Source: Hymenobacter psychrotolerans DSM 18569 (GTDB lineage Bacteria; Bacteroidota; Bacteroidia; Cytophagales; Hymenobacteraceae). Taken from it: a stretch of DNA of 64,000 bases. The translations under genes and the position numbers were made by a program. The notes under the pieces were generated by a model. The model was given only the letters and a program-made list of their open reading frames with translations. It ran no database searches and was not told the DNA's origin. Positions 33,503 through 41,234 of this stretch are shown here, piece by piece. The stretch lies in contig NZ_FRAS01000001.1 of the NCBI RefSeq assembly GCF_900142395.1, positions 496,001 through 560,000 of the forward strand, read 5' to 3'. Position 1 is the first letter of the stretch. Each line of letters opens with the position of its first letter.

Positions 33503-34291
33503 ATGGCTATGAACTCGCACGACGTAGATTACAAGATTCTCGGCACCGATATTCAGGTGCTGGAAGTAGAGCTGGACCCCAACGAGACGGTAATTGCGGA
33601 GGCCGGCGCCATGGTGTACATGGACGAAGCCATTGCCTTCGAAACCAAGATGGGCGACGGCTCGGAGCCGGACCAGGGCTTTATGGGCAAGCTGTTTTCG
33701 GCGGGTACGCGCCTGCTCACGGGCGAGTCGCTGTTTATGACGCACTTCACGCACCGGGGCGGCTACGGCAAGAGTCGGGTAGCCTTTTCCGCGCCCTACC
33801 CTGGCACCATCATTCCCATAGATCTGGGCACGATGCCACAGGGGCTGATTGTGCAGAAAGACGGCTTTCTGGCGGCGGCACGAGGTACCAAGATGAGCAT
33901 TCACTTCAACCAGAAGCTGGGCGCCGGCTTTTTCGGGGGAGAAGGCTTTATCCTGCAGAAGCTGACCGGCGACGGCAAAGCCTTCATTCATGCTGGCGGC
34001 ACCATCATTGAGAAGCGCCTCAACAACGAGCTATTGCGCGTGGATACGGGCTGCGTGGTTGCCTTCGAGCCCGGCATCGACTTTAGCGTAGCGCGGGCTG
34101 GTGGCCTGAAATCCATGATTTTTGGGGGCGAAGGCCTGCTCCTAGCCACGTTGCGCGGCACCGGCCGCGTATGGCTGCAGTCGATGCCCATCAAGAAGCT
34201 GATTCAGGCGCTGGCTCCCAACGGCGGCAATGCGCAGAAGGAAAGCGGCGGGGTACTGGGCAAGATGGTAGGCGGTATTCTGGACCAATAA
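33503..34291 (+). CDS. AIM24/TIGR00266 family protein
   Basis: A 262-residue beta-rich protein with the glycine-rich repeats of the AIM24 family: [61 protein letters not shown] and [19 protein letters not shown]. Bacterial members have no settled role; the yeast namesake is mitochondrial. It has no signal peptide. The start could be the Met at 33503 or 33509. It sits alone on plus between the low-complexity gene and a minus-strand gene. Confidence 0.88.
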   Translation: MAMNSHDVDYKILGTDIQVLEVELDPNETVIAEAGAMVYMDEAIAFETKMGDGSEPDQGFMGKLFSAGTRLLTGESLFMTHFTHRGGYGKSRVAFSAPYPGTIIPIDLGTMPQGLIVQKDGFLAAARGTKMSIHFNQKLGAGFFGGEGFILQKLTGDGKAFIHAGGTIIEKRLNNELLRVDTGCVVAFEPGIDFSVARAGGLKSMIFGGEGLLLATLRGTGRVWLQSMPIKKLIQALAPNGGNAQKESGGVLGKMVGGILDQ

Positions 34292-34314
34292 GCAGTACGG
34301 CCCCGGCCAGCCGG

Positions 34315-34554
34315 CTACTGGCTCACAAAAAAGCTGGTCGGGGCCTGCTGGCTGGGGCTGCTCTGCGAGGAGATGGTGTCAGAGTCGCCTAGCTGCGCCA
34401 CGATAATGCCCAGACTGACCAGCAGGCCCAGGATCAGCAGGCCCAGAAAGCCGAGCATGGAACGGTTGCTCAGGAGCGGAGCTTCTTCGGAAAAACGGCG
34501 GCGTTTCCGGCGGGAAACGTAAGGACGGTGGGATGAGGAGGCAACGGCGGACAC
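34315..34554 (-). CDS. Small single-pass membrane protein
   Basis: A 79-residue ORF with a basic N-terminal stretch (SRRKRRRF at about 14-21) and one strong membrane helix (MLGFLGLLILGLLVSLGIIV at about 33-52), then a serine/glutamine-rich tail. The arrangement follows the positive-inside rule with the N-terminus in the cytoplasm. I do not recognise a family. The AT-rich region just upstream could hold its promoter. A spurious ORF is possible but the topology is coherent. Confidence 0.55.
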   Translation of the reverse strand: MSAVASSSHRPYVSRRKRRRFSEEAPLLSNRSMLGFLGLLILGLLVSLGIIVAQLGDSDTISSQSSPSQQAPTSFFVSQ

Positions 34555-34728
34555 AGAGGGGGCGGTTGAGCGGTATCGAATCCTCTAATATATAGTTGTT
34601 TGAGAACAACGTAAAATTCTCCCTTAAATTTATTGAATTGTCCAACAACATCTAAGCAAGACATACGTAGCAGCCTACCCTTCCATTGCTTGGCTAAATC
34701 CTCATTTTGATGATTTTTTGTGGCTGGC

Positions 34729-36267
34729 TCAGGCTGTATTGAGGATTTCCTCCAGCAGTTCCCGGGAATTGCTGAGACGCGGCACCTTGTGCTGCCCACC
34801 CAGCTTCCCACGGCTGGCCAGCCACCGCTCAAACTGGCCCGATGTAGCTACCGTTACCATCGGGGGAGCCAGCGCCAGGTCGCGGTGGCGCTTGGCGTCA
34901 TAGTCGGAGTTGAGCTGGCGCAGGGTCTGGTCGAGGATGGCAGTGAAGTGAGCGGGGTCGTGGGGAGGCTGCGTGAATTCGATAAGCCACTGATGGCCGC
35001 CACGGGAGCCATCGGCCGCTCCGGCGAAGTAGATGGGAGCAGCTGTGAAGTCGCGCACGGTGGTAGCGGTAGCGCGGCAGGCGGCGGCCACGGCGGCTTC
35101 GGCATTTTCCACCACCACTTCTTCCCCGAAGGCATTCAGGAAGTGCTTGGTGCGGCCCGAAATGCGGATACGGTAGGGCTGCAGGCTGGTGAAGCGCACC
35201 GTATCCCCGATTTTATAGCGCCACAGGCCGGCATTGGTACTGATGATGAGGGCGTAGTTTTTGCCCAGCTCCACGGCTTCCAGCGGCAGAGCCCGGGGCT
35301 CGGGAGCCTCCCACTGGTCGGCGGGCAGAAACTCGTAGTAGATGCCGTGATTAAGCAGCAGCAGCAGGTCCTCCGAATCGGGCTCGTCCTGCAGGGCCAG
35401 GTAGCCTTCCGAAGCGTTGTAGACCTCCAGATAGTGCATTTGCGGGCCCGGAATAAGCTGCCGGAACAACTCCCGGTAGGGCCCGAACGCCACCGCGCCG
35501 TGCAGAAACAGCCGCAGATTGGGCCATACTTCCGTGATGCTACCAGCGCCGGCCAGCTCCGTGACGCGGCGCAGCAGCACAATCATCCAGGTGGGCACGC
35601 CGGCCAGCGCCCGCACATCCTGGGTTAGTACGTAGCGCGCAATCCGCTCGATTTTCTGTTCCCACTCATCCAGCAGCGCCAGCTCCAAAGGCGGCGTCCG
35701 GATATGCTCGGCCCAGGCGGGCAGGTTCTGCATTATCACCGCCGATATGTCGCCGGCGCGGGAGGCCGCATCGGTGGGGCGGAGCGGATTGGGCGTGTGC
35801 GTGCCGCCAAGTGAGAGAGTTTTGCCGCCCGGCAGCTGGGCCTCAGGATAGTGGAGCGTAGACAACGCCACCATGTCGCGGCCAGCCCGGTAGTGGCACT
35901 CGTGCAGCGCCTCGCGCGTGACGGGAATGTACTTGCTGCGGGCGTTGGTAGTGCCGCTGCTCTTGGCAAACCACTGCACCCGGCCGGGCCACAGCACATC
36001 GGCCTCGCCGCGCATCACCCGCTCCAGATCCGGCACCAGCTCTTCGTAGGCACTGATGGGCACGCGCGCCGCAAATTCCGCACTGCTCATCCCGTCGGCA
36101 AAGCCGTAGCGGCGGCCCCATTCCGTGGCGCGCGCTGTGTGCAGCAGCTCCCGCAGCACCTGCTGCTGCACTTCGTGCGGATGGTCGCGGAAGTGACGGA
36201 TGGCCGGCAGGCGCCGCTGCGCGGTCCAAGTGAGAAGGGCAGACTGGGCGGAAGAAACGAAAGTCAC
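34729..36267 (-). CDS. GH3 auxin-responsive promoter family protein
   Basis: A 512-residue adenylate-forming enzyme related to plant GH3 acyl-amidases. Family segments are VQWFAKSSGTTNARSKYIP (the phosphate-binding loop), SLGGTHTPNP, LAGVPTWMIVLLRRV, YNASEGYLALQDEPDSED and YKIGDTVRFTSL. The C-terminal domain ends KVPRLSNSRELLEEIL. Plant members link amino acids to hormone acids; the substrate of Bacteroidota members is not known. It may be co-transcribed with lptB, 94 bases further down on the same strand, with no terminator seen between. Confidence 0.9.
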   Translation of the reverse strand: MTFVSSAQSALLTWTAQRRLPAIRHFRDHPHEVQQQVLRELLHTARATEWGRRYGFADGMSSAEFAARVPISAYEELVPDLERVMRGEADVLWPGRVQWFAKSSGTTNARSKYIPVTREALHECHYRAGRDMVALSTLHYPEAQLPGGKTLSLGGTHTPNPLRPTDAASRAGDISAVIMQNLPAWAEHIRTPPLELALLDEWEQKIERIARYVLTQDVRALAGVPTWMIVLLRRVTELAGAGSITEVWPNLRLFLHGAVAFGPYRELFRQLIPGPQMHYLEVYNASEGYLALQDEPDSEDLLLLLNHGIYYEFLPADQWEAPEPRALPLEAVELGKNYALIISTNAGLWRYKIGDTVRFTSLQPYRIRISGRTKHFLNAFGEEVVVENAEAAVAAACRATATTVRDFTAAPIYFAGAADGSRGGHQWLIEFTQPPHDPAHFTAILDQTLRQLNSDYDAKRHRDLALAPPMVTVATSGQFERWLASRGKLGGQHKVPRLSNSRELLEEILNTA

Positions 36268-36360
36268 AGAGCGGAACGGGGCAGACGGAAACGGGATGGA
36301 GAGGGATTTAACGCAGCGAAGAAACGGAAGTTAATCCACCCTTTCCCCTACCAGCGCCCC

Positions 36361-37092
36361 CTACAGCTTGCGCTTCAGCTCGAAGTTCTTGCCCAGGTAC
36401 ACGCGGCGCACGGTTTCGTCGGCGGCCAGTTCTTCAGCAGTGCCGGCTTTCAGCAGCTTGCCTTCGAAGAGCAGATAGGCGCGGTCCACGATGCTGAGCG
36501 TGGAGTTGACGTCGTGGTCGGTGATGAGAATGCCGATGTTCTTGTGCTTGAGCTTGGCCACGATGCCCTGGATTTCCTCGGTGGCAATGGGGTCGACGCC
36601 GGCAAACGGCTCATCGAGCAGCACAAATTTGGGGTCGACGGCCAGCGCGCGCGCTATTTCGGTACGCCGCCGCTCGCCGCCGCTCAGCACCTTGCCCAGG
36701 TTTTTGCGCACGTGCGTCAGGCTGAACTCATTCAGCAGCGACTCCACCTTGTCGAGCTGGGCCTGCTTGGGCATGTCGGTCATTTCGAGCACCGCCAGAA
36801 TGTTCTCCTCCACGCTCAGGTCGCGGAACACGCTGGCTTCCTGGGCCAGGTAGCCTACCCCGAGGCGGGCCCGCTGGTAGATGGGCATTTTGGTGATTTC
36901 CTGGTCGTCGAGGTAAACGCGGCCGCCGTCGGGCTTCACCATGCCCACGGTCATGTAGAAGGACGTGGTTTTGCCGGCTCCGTTTGGCCCCAGCAGCCCC
37001 ACAATCTCGCCCTGCTCCACGTGCAACGACATATCGTTGACGACGGTGCGGGCTTTGTATTTCTTAACCAGGTGTTCGGCTCTGAGAATCAT
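36361..37092 (-). CDS. lptB: LPS export ABC transporter ATPase
   Basis: A 243-residue ATPase of the LptB type that powers lipopolysaccharide transport through LptFGC. Walker A is GPNGAGKTT (residues 35-43), the signature is [15 protein letters not shown], Walker B is [13 protein letters not shown], and [20 protein letters not shown] carries the switch His. The C-terminal [14 protein letters not shown] is typical of LptB. lptC lies 7 kb further along on the same strand, not adjacent. Confidence 0.94.
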   Translation of the reverse strand: MILRAEHLVKKYKARTVVNDMSLHVEQGEIVGLLGPNGAGKTTSFYMTVGMVKPDGGRVYLDDQEITKMPIYQRARLGVGYLAQEASVFRDLSVEENILAVLEMTDMPKQAQLDKVESLLNEFSLTHVRKNLGKVLSGGERRRTEIARALAVDPKFVLLDEPFAGVDPIATEEIQGIVAKLKHKNIGILITDHDVNSTLSIVDRAYLLFEGKLLKAGTAEELAADETVRRVYLGKNFELKRKL

Positions 37093-37217
37093 CGGGGCAA
37101 AGGTAGCGAAGCGGCGCGGGGTTGCACGGGATAGACGCTAACGCAGAATCGGGTGATTGGTATACAGGTAGCCATCAGCCTCGCAGCCATACGGTAGCCG
37201 CCGCGTTCCAGCTGCCG

Positions 37218-38942
37218 TTACTCCCAGCGGATATCCTTCAGCCGAAGCTGCAGAGTGCGCACGCCGCGGTACTCGTTGATTTCGACAGTGTAGCAGACGC
37301 TGAACGGCTGGCCCTGCTGAATCTGGGGCAGGTGCTCGGCCAGCCCAAAGCCGATGGCGTCGAGGACGTGGTGCCCGTCCTGGGTGAGGGCCAGCTTGAG
37401 GTGGGAGTTGCCGACCACACGGGCCGAATTAGGCGCCGCGTACACGCCGCGCGCCATAAAAGTGGGGTTGCTGTTGCCGGGCCCGAAAGGCTCCATCTGG
37501 CACAGCAGCTTATGGAAGCTGCCCGTTACTTCGTTTAAATTCAGCTCAGCGTCGATTTCCACGGGCGGAATCATCTGCTCGGGCCGGATGCGGCTGGCCA
37601 CAATCCGCTCAAACTTCGCCCGGAAAGCCGGCACGTTCTCAACCGGCAGCGTGAGGCCGGCCGCGTACATGTGGCCCCCGAACTGATCCAGCAAATCGGC
37701 GCACTCCTCAATGGCCTGGTGCACATCAAACCCAGCCACGGAGCGGGCCGAGCCGGTGGCTTTGCCGTTGCTTTCGGTGAGGATGATGGTGGGGCGGTAG
37801 TACTTGTCGAGGCAGCGCGAGGCCACGATGCCTACCACGCCCTTGTGCCAGTCCTGCTTGAAGAGCACCGTAGTGTGAGCATCCTGAAACAGCGCGTCGG
37901 CCTCAATCATGTCCAGCGCTTCCTTCGTGATGCTGGTATCGAAGCCGCGGCGCTCCTGGTTGGTTTTGTCCACCACGGCGGCTTTGTCGAAGGCTTCCTG
38001 CTTGCTGTCGGCCAGCAGCATAGCTACTGAGCGTTTGGCGTCGCCCATGCGGCCGGCCGCGTTGATGCGGGGCGCAAACCCGAACACCAGGCTGCTGATG
38101 TTGAGGTCGGACTTCTGCAAACCAGCCAATTCGCGCAACGCGTCGAGGCCGGCTCGCTGGGGCCGCTGCGGGTCGTTGAGCAGGCGCAGCCCGTGGTAGG
38201 CCAGCGTGCGGTTTTCCCCCATGATGGGCACAATGTCGGCGGCGATGCTCACGGCCACCAGGTCCAGCAGGTCGTAGAGCGGGGCTTCGTCGAGCCCCTG
38301 GTCTTCGGCAAAGGCCTGCATCAGCTTGAAGCCTACGCCGCAACCGGAAAGCTCCTTAAACGGGTAGTTGCAGTCCTGGCGCTTGGGGTCGAGCACGGCC
38401 ACGGCGGCAGGCAGCTCTGCGCCCGGCAAGTGGTGGTCGCAGATGATAAAGTCAACGCCCCGCTCGTTGGCGTAGGCAATCTTATCCACGGATTTCACGC
38501 CGCAGTCGAGGGCAATGATGAGCGAGAAGCTGTTTTCGGCCGCATAATCGATGCCGGCCTCCGAAATGCCGTAGCCTTCTTTGTAGCGGTCCGGAATGTA
38601 GTATTCGATACGCTCCGTGCCGAAGTAGGGCAGCAGGAAGCTGTAGGTTACGGCCACGGAAGTCGTGCCGTCCACGTCGTAGTCGCCAAAAACCAGCACT
38701 TTCTGGCCGGCGTGCAGGGCTTCGCGCAGGCGGGCCACGGCGCAGTCCATGTCGCGCATCAGCAGCGGGTCGGGCAGCGTGCGCAGGTCGGGGCGGAAGT
38801 AGGCGCGGGCCTCTTCGAAGGTGCAAACGTCGCGCTGGCAGAGCAGCGCTACAATGGTTTCATTGACGCGCAGGGCGTCGGCCAGGTGCCGGACTTTTTC
38901 AGCGTCGGGCGCTGGCTTGCGAATCCATCGTTTTTCCATCAT
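37218..38942 (-). CDS. recJ: Single-stranded-DNA-specific exonuclease RecJ
   Basis: A 574-residue DHH-family 5'-3' exonuclease. The phosphoesterase motifs are VFGDYDVDGTTSVAV, IALDCGVKSVDK, FIICDHHLPG and FAPRINAAGRMGDAKRSV. The DHHA1 domain shows GVVGIVASRCLDKYYRPTI and GSARSVAGFDVH, followed by the OB-fold tail. Start MMEKRWIRKP at 38942 or the next Met. Divergent from a tiny membrane-protein gene; the minus-strand box TACTTTTG at 38974-38981 fits its promoter. Confidence 0.94.
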   Translation of the reverse strand: MMEKRWIRKPAPDAEKVRHLADALRVNETIVALLCQRDVCTFEEARAYFRPDLRTLPDPLLMRDMDCAVARLREALHAGQKVLVFGDYDVDGTTSVAVTYSFLLPYFGTERIEYYIPDRYKEGYGISEAGIDYAAENSFSLIIALDCGVKSVDKIAYANERGVDFIICDHHLPGAELPAAVAVLDPKRQDCNYPFKELSGCGVGFKLMQAFAEDQGLDEAPLYDLLDLVAVSIAADIVPIMGENRTLAYHGLRLLNDPQRPQRAGLDALRELAGLQKSDLNISSLVFGFAPRINAAGRMGDAKRSVAMLLADSKQEAFDKAAVVDKTNQERRGFDTSITKEALDMIEADALFQDAHTTVLFKQDWHKGVVGIVASRCLDKYYRPTIILTESNGKATGSARSVAGFDVHQAIEECADLLDQFGGHMYAAGLTLPVENVPAFRAKFERIVASRIRPEQMIPPVEIDAELNLNEVTGSFHKLLCQMEPFGPGNSNPTFMARGVYAAPNSARVVGNSHLKLALTQDGHHVLDAIGFGLAEHLPQIQQGQPFSVCYTVEINEYRGVRTLQLRLKDIRWE

Positions 38943-38973
38943 AGCCTACAGGAGCCTAACAGCGGCATATCTT

Positions 38974-38981
38974 CAAAAGTA
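38974..38981 (-). promoter_or_regulatory. recJ promoter -7 box
   Basis: TACTTTTG on the minus strand, 32 bases before the recJ start codon, matches TAnnTTTG. Confidence 0.5.
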
Positions 38982-39014
38982 CGAAGAAAACCGCGTGCAG
39001 CCAGCCCCTCGCCG

Positions 39015-39022
39015 TACCTTTG
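39015..39022 (+). promoter_or_regulatory. Very close promoter box before the mini membrane gene
   Basis: TACCTTTG matches TAnnTTTG and ends only four bases before the ATG at 39027. Transcription would begin at or just before the start codon, giving a nearly leaderless mRNA. Confidence 0.55.
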
Positions 39023-39026
39023 CGGC

Positions 39027-39140
39027 ATGTCCAGCTTCCACGAGTTCCTCCGCAAATACGGCCAGTACATCCTCTCCGACGGGCTGATGTATCTGATTTT
39101 CATCATGGCCCTGGGCCTGATGTTTCTGTTTTTCAGCTAG
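39027..39140 (+). CDS. Mini membrane protein of 37 residues
   Basis: A very short ORF: MSSFHEFLRKYGQYILSDG followed by a single hydrophobic helix (LMYLIFIMALGLMFLFFS) to the end. A good promoter box lies directly before the ATG, and a strong dyad follows. The amphipathic first half plus one helix resembles small regulators or subunits of membrane complexes. It lies divergent to recJ. Family unknown. Confidence 0.55.
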   Translation: MSSFHEFLRKYGQYILSDGLMYLIFIMALGLMFLFFS

Positions 39141-39157
39141 GCGGCTGTCCTCTTACA

Positions 39158-39204
39158 CGTCACTCCGAGCATGTGGCTTGATGCGCCACATGCTCGGAAT
39201 GACG
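39158..39204. repeat. REP-like palindrome, 20-base arms
   Basis: Arms 39158-39177 and 39185-39204 are complementary at 19 of 20 positions over a 7-base loop; the mismatch would be a G-U pair in minus-strand RNA. It lies between convergent genes and can end both transcripts. The GTCATTCCGAGC core resembles dispersed repeats I have seen in other bacterial genomes. Confidence 0.7.
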
Positions 39205-39221
39205 GCCTCGTGGTTACATCC

Positions 39222-41033
39222 TTACAGCGAGTCGCCGCGCAGCTTGCGGAACCGTTTGCGGGCTTCGGCCACGTAGATGCTGCCGGGGTATTTCACCAGC
39301 AGCTGGTTGTAGAGCGTCTGGGCCTGCTCCTTGTCCTGCAGATTCTCCTCCTGAATATTGGCCAGCAGGAACAGCGCATCGTCGCTGAGCACGTCGTATT
39401 TGGGGTTGGCCGTAATCTTCTCCAACGTTCCGACGGCCGCTTTGTAGTCGCCGGTGCGGCGCTGCAATTGGGCTTTCAGCAGCCAGGCTTCGTCCTGCAG
39501 CGCGTGGCCGGGATACTTCTGCAGCAGCGCATCGAGGCCGCGCAGCGCTTCGGGCAGCTTATTCTGGAACACGAGCTGCTCCACCACGGCGTAGTCGCGC
39601 AGGGCTACGCCGGCGGTGTCCATGGCGGTGTTGTCGGTGATGAGCAGCGAGAGCTGCATGGCGTCGTTGGCAATTTCGCGGCTGGTGGCTTCCTTCAGAA
39701 TGTCGAGGTGGCTTTTGGCCAGCTTGAAGTCGCCGGCGAAGTAGCTCAGGCGGGCGTTGCGCAGCTTGGCCTCGTAGCCCAGCGGCGAGTCTTTGTGCGA
39801 CTTCTCTACCTGCGAGTACAGCAGTGTGGCCTCCCAGGGCTCCCCGCGCAGCAGGTAGATGTCGGCCAGATCAACTTTGGCCTGATCTACCACCGCAAGG
39901 CTGGCGCGGGGCATATCAATTACTTCCTGCAGCAGCTTCATGGCCGCGGGCTTCTCGTCGAGCTGGAAGGCGTAGAGCACAGCCATGCTACGCAGCACCG
40001 GCGCCGTTTGGGGCGTGCGGCCCAATTCCGTCAGCACCTGCTGGTACTCCCCTATCAGTCCCCGGATTTTGGCCGGATCAATGGGGTAGGTGTCGCGCAC
40101 CTGGGCTTCGCGGGTCTGCACGAGCCGCTGGCGGGCGGTGGCGTAGAACTGCCCGCTGCGGTATTCGCGCAACACGTATTCGTAGCCGCTGATGGCGCTT
40201 TCATAGTCTTTGTTTTGCTGGGCAATGGCCGCAATATCCATCACGCGGCTGCCTTCGCTGCGGCCGCGCCGGTCGAGGGCTTTGGCCTGCACCAGCGCAC
40301 CAGTGAAGTCGCGGCGCTGCACCTGCAGCCACAGCAGCAGCTCGCTGTACACGGCCCGCTCGGGGTACTTCTGCACATTGGTGAGCAGCTCCCGCTCCAG
40401 CGCCTCAAAGCCTTTCTCGTCCTGCAGCGTGTTCTGGAGCATGTTGCGCACAAAGGGCAGCTGCTGCTCATCGTTCTGCAGCAGGCGCAACGTTTCGGCC
40501 ATCAGCCGCTCCGAGTTGCCGCTCTGGGTATAGAGCTGGATGAGCTGCGGCCCATACTCGGTGTCGTTCTGGGCCAGCGCGCGGCCGCGCAGGTAGGTTT
40601 TCTCGGCCCATTCCGGCAGCTTCCGGCGGCTGAACTCAGTAGCGACGGGCACTACCTGAGCGGTGCTGAGTTGGCTCACCACCTTTTCGTACTGCTTGTT
40701 GGCGGCGGCCTGGTCGCCGGCAGCGGCGTACACGGCCCCCAGCGTCACGCCATACACCTGCTCCTGCGGGTACTGCCGCTGGGCTTTCTTCACCAGCTTC
40801 TCGGCATCCTTGTGGCGGTTGAGCTGCTGCAGCGACTCCAGATAGTCGGGCAGAATGTTGGGGGCAGTCTGGGCCTCGGTAGGCAGCTTGCTGAACAGAA
40901 AGGCCGCCTTTTCGTGCTCCCCCTTGCGGGTGTATTCTTTGGCCAGGGAAATGTTGCCTCCCTCCTGCTGCGCGTAGGCCGGAGCTACGGTCAGGAGCAG
41001 AAGAGAAATCAGCACGGGACGTAAACGACGCAT
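39222..41033 (-). CDS. Secreted TPR-repeat protein
   Basis: A 603-residue protein. The start at 41033 (MRRLRPVLISLLLLTVAPAY) gives a clean signal peptide with a cleavage at AYA-QQ; an upstream start at 41168 would bury it. The mature part is a long run of TPR-like helical pairs (about 12), such as SLAKEYTRKGEHEKAAFLFS, LLEVIDMP-like linkers and a C-terminal AQTLYNQLLVKYPGSIYVAE. It probably works in the periplasm as a scaffold, perhaps in envelope assembly as in BamD-like or YbgF-like proteins. The partner is unknown. Confidence 0.85.
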   Translation of the reverse strand: MRRLRPVLISLLLLTVAPAYAQQEGGNISLAKEYTRKGEHEKAAFLFSKLPTEAQTAPNILPDYLESLQQLNRHKDAEKLVKKAQRQYPQEQVYGVTLGAVYAAAGDQAAANKQYEKVVSQLSTAQVVPVATEFSRRKLPEWAEKTYLRGRALAQNDTEYGPQLIQLYTQSGNSERLMAETLRLLQNDEQQLPFVRNMLQNTLQDEKGFEALERELLTNVQKYPERAVYSELLLWLQVQRRDFTGALVQAKALDRRGRSEGSRVMDIAAIAQQNKDYESAISGYEYVLREYRSGQFYATARQRLVQTREAQVRDTYPIDPAKIRGLIGEYQQVLTELGRTPQTAPVLRSMAVLYAFQLDEKPAAMKLLQEVIDMPRASLAVVDQAKVDLADIYLLRGEPWEATLLYSQVEKSHKDSPLGYEAKLRNARLSYFAGDFKLAKSHLDILKEATSREIANDAMQLSLLITDNTAMDTAGVALRDYAVVEQLVFQNKLPEALRGLDALLQKYPGHALQDEAWLLKAQLQRRTGDYKAAVGTLEKITANPKYDVLSDDALFLLANIQEENLQDKEQAQTLYNQLLVKYPGSIYVAEARKRFRKLRGDSL

Positions 41034-41182
41034 AGAAGGGAGCATATTGGAAGGAAACGGCGTAGCGGCCGGATTCATTTCAAGATAAGCAGGAAAATGG
41101 CGGGTAGCTGGGTTGACGGAATGCTTAGCCAGTGGTTCAAGCCATAGGCAACCCGGCACCTTTACCAACCTGACACACGCAC

Positions 41183-41220
41183 ATAAAAAAAGCCGCTCCT
41201 GAAGAAGCGGCTTTTTTTAT
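41183..41220 (-). terminator. Intrinsic terminator of the PPIase gene
   Basis: ATAAAAAAAGCCGCT (41183-41197) and AGCGGCTTTTTTTAT (41206-41220) are perfectly complementary, with long A and T runs. Confidence 0.93.
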
Positions 41221-41234
41221 GCGGCGGGCAAGGT

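Noticed and set aside
39171-41024. A 617-codon plus-strand ORF antisense to the TPR gene
   Set aside because: Shadow frame of a GC-rich gene; the minus-strand protein has a signal peptide and TPR repeats.
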